A stretch of 64,000 nt of DNA, taken from contig OZ024890.1 in assembly GCA_964017195.1 (NCBI GenBank), positions 20,407,701 through 20,471,700 of the forward strand, in the 5' to 3' direction. Shown here piece after piece: positions 55,901 through 64,000 of this stretch (the first letter of the stretch is position 1; the number at the start of each line of letters is the position of its first letter). Made by a program: the position numbers and the translations under genes. The stretch comes from Siderastrea radians. Its lineage: Eukaryota > Cnidaria > Anthozoa > Scleractinia > Rhizangiidae. The notes under the pieces are model-generated. The model was not told where the DNA came from and searched no databases. It saw nothing but the letters and a program-made list of their open reading frames with translations.

Positions 55901-58900
55901 AAGGAATAGTCTAGAATGATGGGTCTAACGTTTAACGCTTACCACCAAAATACTAACATCTAACATCAGCAAAGCGTCTCTGCAATTCCAATGCAGTTCG
56001 ATACCCCACTGGCGTAGCTCCTGGAAATAGTGAACCACGTAAGTATTGCTCAAGTGGCGACTGCAATTCTTATGCAGTCAAATCTCCCTTGGGTGACGCA
56101 AGCTGCAATTCAAATGCAGGAGAACCTACGATCAGGAACTCAACGAAGGAAGAATGTCTTGCAATTCAAATGCAGTCTCACGTCATACTGGGAATTGCAG
56201 TTCAAGAAACAAACTGCCCGGTCTTGGATTTAAAATCATGAAAAAAAAGCTCAACCTTGCAAGGTACCGTCCTGCAATTCAAATGCAATCTAAAGGCTGT
56301 AAGAATCAAGAAATCAAAGTTCTGCAAGAATTGGGTAGATTTTTTCATGATAATCCCTCAATTCTCCTGTGCAGCTGTTATTTGGGTTGTCATTTGTGGT
56401 GTTCCAAATAACAGCCAAGAGGTGACGATTTGTGCCCAATCAATCGTCAAAATCTGTAGTATCGAATTGAACATTCAAGAAATGCCTCCTGCAATTCTAA
56501 TGCAGTTCCCAGACTCAGAAATCAAGAAGCAAAACGATCGTACTCGGTGGCAAGCGTTTCGATGAAACACTGAAATTCTCCGCAATTCAAATGTAGAGAT
56601 TTATTTTTTAAATGCCGTTTGCTGTAGCATCCTAATTCTGCAACTCAAATGCAGGAACGTCTAGCAAAAGCGAAATTACTTCAAAGTTCTTCTGATATAA
56701 GTATCCAACCAAAAATCTGGTTCTGCCCTTCCACGGAAGAACAACGTGCTTCTGTCTGCCCGGATGGAAGGAATGCCGTCCAAAGCCATGTCTCCGTCAC
56801 GACTTCGAGGATGTTCAACAAAACGCATCGTACTTTGCAAACTGCAGTTGCCGCCAAACATGTGCAATTCCAATGCAATTATGTTATCAAGGTCCCAGAG
56901 ACACTAATTTAATTTCATGCTTCAAATATAGAGAAACACTGGCTTGAAGAAGGAGTTGACGTGAGACAAAGTCCAGATAGTCTCTGCCTTTTAAATCGAG
57001 GTGGGCATCACATAAAGATAGCGATAACGAAGAGAGCACTAAACATAGAGTAAATCACATTCTAAAATACGGTAATGAAAATGTGTGATTGCGAGCTAAA
57101 GACGTATGATAAAGAAACATATATCATAAACTGACCACCGCGCCTTGAGCCTAGTGTCAGTTTTCAGTACGTCCAGCGTTCTCGAAACGTTGCTTCCCAT
57201 TTGAAAACAAGATGATTTGGGCCGATACGGTAACAAGATGCACCAATTTAACTTATTGCACAGTTATTCTTAAAACACTAATAAATCGTTATAGCGGTTC
57301 AGCTTTGGACCCGCTGGCTACTACGTTTTGAGTTCCCCAATAACAATCATTTGAAAACAGAATCGTTCTCTAAAGCTGTGATTAAAAGAATTAACATCAG
57401 CAAACAAAAATATTAGAAAATCATTAATGGTCATTTCAAGCTGGTTGCTGCGCTCTGTGCCCAGTAACCACTACATGATTTGAAAACACAGTAGTTCTCA
57501 AAACACTGTTTTTTGTGTGCCTTGTGTCGTGCTTGGTGGGAGCTACCAAAAATGCCAAGTAGTTCTCAAAACTCTGGTGTTCTGTAACCAAAAGCTCACT
57601 TCTGCACAAAAATTGTTGAATGCTGATCGCTGCGTCTACGGCCCAGTGACAGCTGCAATCAAACACCCAGTAGTTCTCAAAACACTGGCTGTCTATAACT
57701 GTTCCAAACCCTACTTGAAGCTCGTTCACATATACTGAATGCTGATCGCTGCGTCTTGTGCCCAGTGACAGCTGTCAATCGTATACCCAGTAGTTCTCAA
57801 AACACTGGTAGTCTGTAATCGATCCAACACTTCTTGAAATTCCTTAACATATAGTTGTATGCTGATCGCTGCGTCTAGCGCCCAGTGACAGCTGTCAGCA
57901 AACCCAGTAGTTCTCAAAACACTGGCTGTCAATAACTGATCGATAACCTACTCAAAGCTTGCTAAAATATAACTTAATGCTGATCGCTGCGTCTGAGTAC
58001 CCGGTGACAGCTGTCAATCAATTACCCAGTAGTTCTCAAAACACTGGAGCATCAAGTAAATTTGCAACCTCTGGTTGTATCATCCTGTCATTGAATACAC
58101 CTTCCACGCCGCATGCTGTAATATAAAAGTTGTTTGGGCTTGTTGCTGTGTCCCGTACATGGCATAAAGTTCGATTTAATCAGAGAAACATCTGCTCTCG
58201 AATCAATGTAATCTAACGACAGCAAATGTAATGCATGAACCTTACCTAACCTTACGAACTAAACCCGATAAATTAAAACTAACGCATGAACATTACAAGT
58301 TACTCAAATAAAATAATAACTCTCGATATGATAGAATTCTTGTCAAAAAGGACTATGTTTATTCTAAACCTCCCAGGCGCGGATCCAGACCGGCTTCCAT
58401 ACTGTTACGGAGAGTCATTAATCCTTCCGTTGCCAAGAGACCCAAACTCAAAATATGGAAAATGCCCGAAGTTTGTTTTGCAAAATGTCGAGAAACAAAC
58501 CGAACCACAGTAAAGAACTGCTCAGAAGCTTCCATTTCAATGGTTACACTTAAAAGTTTCAACAGACTCCAAAAAGTAGAGTCACCTTGCAAAGCACATT
58601 CAATAAACAGCACCACCTGAAGGTCGGCAAACCATTTTACATGACCATTCTTCAAGGTTTCGTCAAGAGATCTCTTGGTTTTATCCATAGCCTGCCACAT
58701 TATATGAAGCAAGGTTTGCTTTATTATGGGAGTGAAAGGATTTTTAAGATGGGTTTAAAAAATCTGCTAGAAAGCCTCTAGAGAACACTATTCGCAAGCC
58801 ACTTTTGAAATTCAAGAGCGCAAAACATGGCATTTTAGAGTTATATCCAACAACTTGCACGGTAGAATGGCTGCCTTACTCTTAAGATGCCAACGCCCTC

Positions 58901-61900
58901 GGCCCTCCGGTGCAGAATTGGAAAGTGGTCATAGATCCGCGCCTGCCTTCCGTAAATGTGAATCACTGCTTGACACTGATCTCTGCGCCTCTGGCCCAGT
59001 TGACGTGTGCCAATCAAAGCAGATTCAGTAGTTCTCGAAACACTGATGTTTGTTTTTATCATCAACAGTGGGAACGTCTTCTTGACCCACTAGTATGGCT
59101 CGATGCAGCTACACAAATCTTCTTCTCGTTGGGTCTGGCTTTTGGCACCATGGTTGCCTATGCCAGTTACAATTCCATTCATGAAAACACGCTGCGTGAT
59201 GCCATCACAATTTCGATCGCTAACTGCATGACCTCCTTGTTTGCCGGGATTGTTGTTTTCTCCATTTTAGGATTCAGGTAAGACACTGGTCATTGTTTCA
59301 CCAGACGCCCAACGATATCCAAGCAGTTAACAAGCAAACTCTTTTACCAGACATTCAGCACTTTCGGACGAGTGTACCCCTTAAGGGGTGATTATTATTT
59401 GTTACTATTTTGAAAAAATCTATAGTCTCTACGTTTGCCAATTAGGGCGAAAAGATCGAATAAAGGACTGCGTGTTTTCCATCTAACACAACGTGAGGAA
59501 GAGTTATGACTGAAACCAAAATGGGTTGTAACTCCACTGGAGTATCTGCAAAGCAAGTCCACTGGAGTATCTACAGTCCTTCTGACTTGAGTCAGAAAGA
59601 CTGTTCAAATCATACAGGAATTTTCGCCGATATTACCTACATTGTGTTCAAAACAGTAACGGAGACGAGGCAAAAAGCTACAACCTTGAAGAAAAGTAGC
59701 ACACTAAACTAATAGTTAGGGTCAAATACTCCATTTTCGATCCATTTTTATTCGCTGCCACCAAGGGTTTTAACTCCAGGTCACCTGTTATCTGTATCGA
59801 TCCCCTGCACTGTATAAGGGCATGCGCCCATTTTAATAGTCTTCCAGGAGCAAAATTAGTGTTTATATCCAATTGAATGAAGGCATCCTTGTCAGTTAAA
59901 TTTGCATGGAAAAGTGACCAGTGGCTCACGAGTTCATCTTGTCATCCCGAGCAAATTCATGACAAGTCAACTCCAAGATGTTGCTGCTGGAACCACCTGT
60001 TATCGATTGCGCCTTGAATGGCCAGTGGAAGTCTACTTATATTTTGCTTGCTGCAATTTTTCGTCTACTTAAATGTGGTCATATCATGATCCAGAATCAC
60101 GGAACTGGCTAGGAAGGGATGTCACAAGGACATAAGCCTCCGAAAATTTTTTGCGCCCACTTAAAAAGCGTATCATGACCAATTTCTGATTGAGACAAAG
60201 CCATTACCGGAACATTTTCCAGCTTTGTCATAGACCGAGACCTTACACTGCACGAAAAGGCGTTTGGCGACAACCTTTGACACGGTGTCTTAGGCAGCAA
60301 TACCTTGGACAGGGTACCTCAGGTAGCAATGGCGGCCTTTGAAGCCCTTTCATGGTGCCCTTCAAGGCAGACAGATGCTCTTAACTCTAATTTCGGCTGG
60401 ATGCAACGGACTTTGATTCATGTCAAAGGGCTCTCCAAACGCGCTGTCAAAATTTCCCTTCACCTTTGATGCTGTGTCAAAGCAGCCAACCAGCCTTAGT
60501 TGAGATCTTTGATGGAAATCAAAGAAGAATCAAAGGAGATTTCGCGTCCAGTGTAAGTTGTTTTTCATCATACACTAGCCGTTCATATTCAATCAATGTC
60601 GAAGTATCGCGGATGTTGAGTGAAGAGGCAAAACATTTTACATTGTATGAGGGCAAAGAGGGTATCCGGATAGAGGATACTAAGACAACTGTAAAACCTT
60701 AACACCTTCTTAAAAGCATGTAGCAAAACGAGTTTACATTTCAACAGGGCAACGTACATGATGGAAAACTGTGAAGCAAGAAATGACGAACTCCGGCAGA
60801 GCCTCAATACAACCCTCCATCTACTGAACACGACAGGGCTGAACCCACAGCAAGTGGAATGGCTTAGGGGCAACACAACAAGCAATGTCACAAGTGGGCT
60901 GCTGAAATGTGACATTCAGACCTTCCTGACAGATGTACGTCTACATAATGACTGTTTTTCTAGTGTGCACGGTTTGACCTTATAAAAACCTCCGGTTTTT
61001 TCACTTAAAAATTAAAGAACATCTAACAGGCAATTTTTTAAAACATTTTACCGTGGCTATACACAAGGGGATCACAGTTCAACAAATGCTTTTTGGTGGA
61101 GGTCTCACCGAAGGAGAGCAAACTGACTGTGAATAGTTTTTCAAAGTTTTTTATTAGTCCATAATTGAATTTTTTTTCAAAGAGAGGCCACTGATGTTGA
61201 TAGTTAATCCTGTTAAACAAACTCGTCAGTTCAACATCCCGTACCTAAAAATATACGCTTCACGTTATTGCTTTATTTTTGATAACATTTCCACATCTTT
61301 TTGTCGCTTTCCTTATTTATTGGCCAACAACTCCACGCGTGCACAAAAACCGGTTGAGTGGCTATTTTATCGTCGCCTCCGTGTCTCACACTAAATTAGT
61401 TTAAAAGGATGTGAAGTTAGCAAACTAGTGTCAGGGGACTGACGGTATAAAAAAAAAGATGAGATATCAAAAGAGCAAAAAACGCATTGAAAACTGCGTT
61501 ATCAAATGGCAACCGTTATGGTGAGTTGTTTCACTGACGTATTCGTATGTAATTTAACAGGTAGCCGGTGGGCCAGGATTGGTGTTCATAGCGTTTACAG
61601 ATGCCATCAATCAAATGCCTGGTGCAACCTTCTGGTCTGTCATCTTCTTCCTTATGCTTCTGACGCTGGGTCTTGACAGTTTGTTTGGAGCTCTGGAGAG
61701 TGTGACAACAGCCTTGAAAGATGTCAGAGGTTTTGGAAGACTACCAAGAGAGGTCTTATCTGGTAAGCGTCAGATTCAGTTAGATGGAGGATAGCACTTT
61801 AAAATGTTAAGGCATGTACACACGAGTGACATAAAAAATTCTTCACGGTTGGCGTCCGTCTTTATGGCTCATAACGTCTTTTGTTCTGCACGTAACAGAG

Positions 61901-63266
61901 GTAAATAGTTTGATAACATCACACGTCTCTTGAAACATTTATCTCCTTAAGGCATGTCAGTGATCTAGCAGGCGAGTGATATTCACTTTGTTTGCTGCGG
62001 TTCTTAAACGTCGAAAACATGCGCAGCTCTGCAATTGAATGTTCCCAAACTAATGGTATGGGTTATGTCGTCGTTTTCCAGTTAGAAAGGACCTTTTCTA
62101 ATTAGATTCCAGATCCTTTAGTTATTGGCTGCCCTAGAAACACTTCATATTCTTTCGCGATATTCCTATGTGAAGTTGGCCATTTTATTTTCCAGGGCTT
62201 TTGTGTGTTATTGGTTACTTCATTGGTCTTCCCATGGTGACATATTCCGGTGAATATGTACTGCAGATTTTCGACAGTTTTGCAGGGAACCTTCCTCTTC
62301 TGCTGATTGCAATTTGCGAATGTGTCGGCGTCTGCTATTGCTACGGAATTAAAAGGTACGTTCAACAAACCCTGTCTACCGTTTCATGATTGATGCTGAT
62401 TTCCATAGCAGTTTGTCACTGGAAGTTCTACGAATTCTGTGCATGTGAAGGTAACATCCCTTTGAAATGACGTAGCTTATTGTGAATTTCCCTGGAACTG
62501 GCAGTGGTTAGAGCATATCACCGATATGTGAAGATTTGCCTCCCAACGAGGAGTCAACCCCATGGCGTGAAACTGAAAACAGTTAACTTAGTTCATTATC
62601 CTGTTGTTGCATTGTACGCAGTAAAGTTCTGCCTACCAGAGCCCCACTACGCAAACTGCACCACAGTTGATCACATTTATATAGCAATATAAGATATTTT
62701 TCGCAGATCAACAAAAATCTCCAAAGCTACAATAAAAAACGTTCGTACTAATTTTTGCTCCACCTTAGGGGCCGATTACATGGCGAATTTCAGCCCGGGC
62801 GCAATGCTTAAAATTGGGCCGGGAAAATTTGCAGGAAAGCGTTTTACATTCACAACTCAGGCGGTGCACATGCCCAAGGTCATATTTCAGCCCGTTTGAC
62901 CGGGCAAGCTGAAATTTCTCCCTAAAAAATTCGTCATGTAATCGGCCCCTTAAAGTCTCTGCGCTATCACAAGTGCCAAGACACCCTCATTACATGAGAG
63001 TTTGCTTAGTTGAAGAATAGGCCTTCCAACTTTTTACGACTATGTGGGAGATGGATTAGGAATAAAACTCTTCGAATTAATAAAACTCTTCTTTCGTTAT
63101 CAGGTTTTCAGATGACATAGAGTTCATGACTGGGAGTCGACCGAACATCTTCTGGAAGATATGCTGGATGTTCGTCACACCGGCCGCGATGTTTGCAATC
63201 CTTGTTGCCAGCATCATACTCATGTCACAGGGAAAGGCGTCCTATTATGCCTGGAATAGAGACCAG
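49922..63266 (+). CDS. SLC6A19-like: SLC6 neutral amino acid transporter, B(0)AT (SLC6A18/19)-like, 3' end off window
   Basis: Eight coding exons join in frame: 49922-50156, 53510-53994, 54821-54931, 59069-59277, 60748-60934, 61561-61762, 62196-62355 and 63104-63266, all with GT-AG borders. They give 584 residues. The family would add about 40-50 more, including TM12, in exons beyond 64000. TM1 carries the sodium-site motif [12 protein letters not shown] (61-72). Exon 2 has [14 protein letters not shown] and PLPWAECP, typical of the B(0)AT branch. Exon 4 holds TM6 ([19 protein letters not shown]) and exon 6 TM8 ([13 protein letters not shown]). Exon 5 encodes an extracellular loop with four N-glycosylation sequons. 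Known B(0)AT1 relatives co-transport sodium and neutral amino acids at the plasma membrane. Substrate preference here is inferred from family only; a monoamine or GABA transporter is less likely from the motifs. Confidence 0.93.
51721..51901. mobile_element. piggyBac-like MITE (181 bp), TTAA-flanked, reverse orientation
   Basis: TTAA at 51717-51720 and 51902-51905. The right end reads CAGGGTTTGAAGGA, the complement of the CCCTTCAAGCCC-type end. It shares 'aaattctccttact' with the copies at 23521 and 36690. It is shorter than those (204 bp), so it has an internal deletion. Confidence 0.65.
53095..53170 (-). repeat. tRNA-derived repeat (SINE-like) in SLC6 intron 1
   Basis: On the minus strand, box A (CAGCTCAGTTGC, 53160-53149) and box B (GGTTCAAATCC, 53116-53106) sit at tRNA spacing, and the 5' and 3' ends can form a partial acceptor stem. 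The anticodon stem has at least two mismatches, so it is not a working tRNA gene. The flanks on both sides ('attgggagcaggccaattta' and the 'gcaatttaagcattgc' palindrome) belong to a larger repeat, about 53000-53270, that I remember from coral genomes. Confidence 0.7.
55980..56878. repeat. Array of quasi-palindromic 17-mers, consensus ctgcaattcaaatgcag
   Basis: Copies occur at 55980, 56061, 56103, 56159, 56272, 56489, 56580, 56638 and 56862. Each has CTGCA...TGCAG arms, or a one-base variant, around a 7-base centre. Spacing varies from 42 to about 220 bases. The sequence between is mostly diverged, with faint shared pieces such as 'aatcaagaa'. The core is far better kept than the spacers. Confidence 0.8.
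57400..59046. repeat. Tandem satellite with period of about 120 bp
   Basis: The motif AGTTCTCAAAACACTGG recurs at a period of 117-122 bp (full cores begin near 57666, 57786, 57903 and 58025). Each is preceded by 'gctgatcgctgcgtct' and a GACAGCTGTC-like palindrome. Decayed units lie near 57490 and 57557, further ones perhaps back to about 57120. A separated decayed copy at about 58960-59046 ends 22 bases before exon 4. Confidence 0.85.
59278..60747 (+). other. SLC6 intron 4
   Basis: A 1470-bp phase-2 intron. It contains two copies of 'gtccactggagtatct' (near 59531 and 59558) and a 14-bp hairpin with one mismatch at about 59574-59604. No gene. Confidence 0.75.
62768..62949. mobile_element. Harbinger-like MITE (182 bp) in SLC6 intron 7
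   Basis: GGGGCCGATTACATGGCGAA on the left pairs over 23 bases with the right end, with one mismatch. TTA is duplicated at 62765-62767 and 62950-62952. A second inner inverted repeat ('atttcagcccg') adds fold-back potential. Confidence 0.8.
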
Positions 63267-64000
63267 GTATGCAAAATAATACACTACACAACCTTGTCTT
63301 GGCTTGTTTGTCGATGACGCTTCGTCATCTCATCTAGTGGTTGCACCAGGATATAGACAATTCTGTTGTCTACAATCATTGTTTTCTCTCTACGTTCTTC
63401 CTCAATTGTTTTTTTCACGTTTTGTTTGACGTTCCCTATTTTAGGCTAAAAGATCAGAGCGTCGGCAATGTTTCGCTGTAGAGGATATGCAGACGTTGTG
63501 GCCATTTACTAGTTGAAGTTTGGCTTTCAACTCTTGCTCAGTGGATCTTTCTCACGTGTTGCTTTAGCATCTATCTTTCTGTTTTCCTCTTTGTTTTGCT
63601 TCCCTTTCTTTGTGTTTTCCCTAAGTTAATTGTCCTTGCTTCGTCCTTTAGGCCCCAATTAGACTGCAATTAGAGCCAAGGGCGTCAGCAACGCTTCGCT
63701 GTCTCACCCTGATGGTGTGGTCTTTTTTGGCTGTCTCAATGCCAGCTTATGTTGTTTATCTTCCACTCCTCCAAGATTAACACGGATTTTGCTAGCTTTC
63801 TCTTACCAAATTCACTTTGTATTGTTATGCCGTGTCCTCTCTCAATCTACGAAACTGAAATCCTTTTGACAAAGGACATTTGCCTCCGTTTTCTGGTGTC
63901 TGCTTCGTCGCCTTCTTCAAACACATATAGTAAATACGCCCGCAGAATTATATTTCTACCGTGAGTGAATTCCGAGAGCACCGGGACATTCTAGTCTTGT
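63267..64000 (+). other. Start of SLC6 intron 8, right window edge
   Basis: The donor gtatgc follows exon 8. No stretch here aligns to the expected TM12 region, so the remaining exon or exons lie outside. Two related fragments with 'gcgtcggcaatgtttcgctg' and 'gcgtcagcaacgcttcgctg' (about 63460 and 63686) show a small direct duplication. Confidence 0.6.

Larger units (their letters stand above)
54932..59068 (+). other. SLC6 intron 3, largely repeat arrays
   Basis: A 4137-bp phase-0 intron (donor gtaggg, acceptor atcaacag). It contains a 17-mer quasi-palindrome array (55980-56878) and a tandem satellite of about 120 bp (57400-58050, last decayed copy to 59046). Open frames inside are repeat-derived. 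No cassette exon is evident, because exons 3 and 4 join to give an uninterrupted SLC6 alignment. Confidence 0.8.

Noticed and set aside
55980..56878. CRISPR-like array of short repeats and unique spacers
   Set aside because: Eukaryotic intron, irregular spacing (42 to about 220 bases) and no associated genes.
63652..63779. Possible SLC6 terminal exon after 'tttag' with a hydrophobic frame ending in a stop
   Set aside because: The residues do not match the conserved stretch leading into TM12, and the start is part of a small duplication (about 63460 and 63686) also present in non-coding sequence.

Overview
The window is eukaryotic and looks like nuclear DNA of an anthozoan cnidarian, most likely a stony coral. 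It has multi-exon genes with GT-AG introns, AT-rich spacers, microsatellites and many short non-autonomous DNA transposons. It also carries a tRNA-derived repeat and 'accagaggttttt' and 'cagtcaactct' type repeats that I remember from coral genomes. The assignment rests on repeat recognition and gene content, not on a search, so take the genus as unknown.

Layout. (1) 1-4 kb: a two-exon minus-strand gene for an extended short-chain dehydrogenase (NAD-dependent nucleotide-sugar epimerase/dehydratase). (2) 5.7-16.5 kb: no gene, but a large array of diverged and partly tandem repeat units, with one well-preserved MITE and several hairpins. (3) 17.5-27.9 kb: a tandem segmental duplication of about 4 kb. 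Each copy holds an intron-free gene for a 298-residue, tryptophan-rich multi-pass membrane protein resembling the TspO/MBR superfamily. Between the copies lies a decayed element with imperfect terminal inverted repeats and broken reading frames. (4) 28-34.4 kb: low-complexity DNA, a 5'-truncated non-LTR retrotransposon with a small fold-back element inserted in it, a 5S rRNA-derived fragment and direct duplications. (5) 34.5-35.6 kb: a second epimerase paralogue whose reading frame lacks the intron of the first. (6) 36.7-48 kb: two myosin essential-light-chain-like EF-hand genes, each 147 residues and intron-free in the coding part, among MITEs and palindromes. (7) 49.7-64 kb: an SLC6 amino-acid transporter of the B(0)AT (SLC6A18/19-like) type with eight coding exons resolved to the base. 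Its last exon or exons lie beyond the right edge.

The genes do not form an operon or an obvious pathway. The dominant theme is local duplication (epimerase pair, TspO-like pair, light-chain pair) in a mobile-element-rich region. Least explained by known families are two repeat arrays in intron 3 of the transporter: a set of quasi-palindromic 17-mers in otherwise diverged sequence, and a roughly 120-bp tandem satellite whose last decayed copy reaches the acceptor of exon 4.
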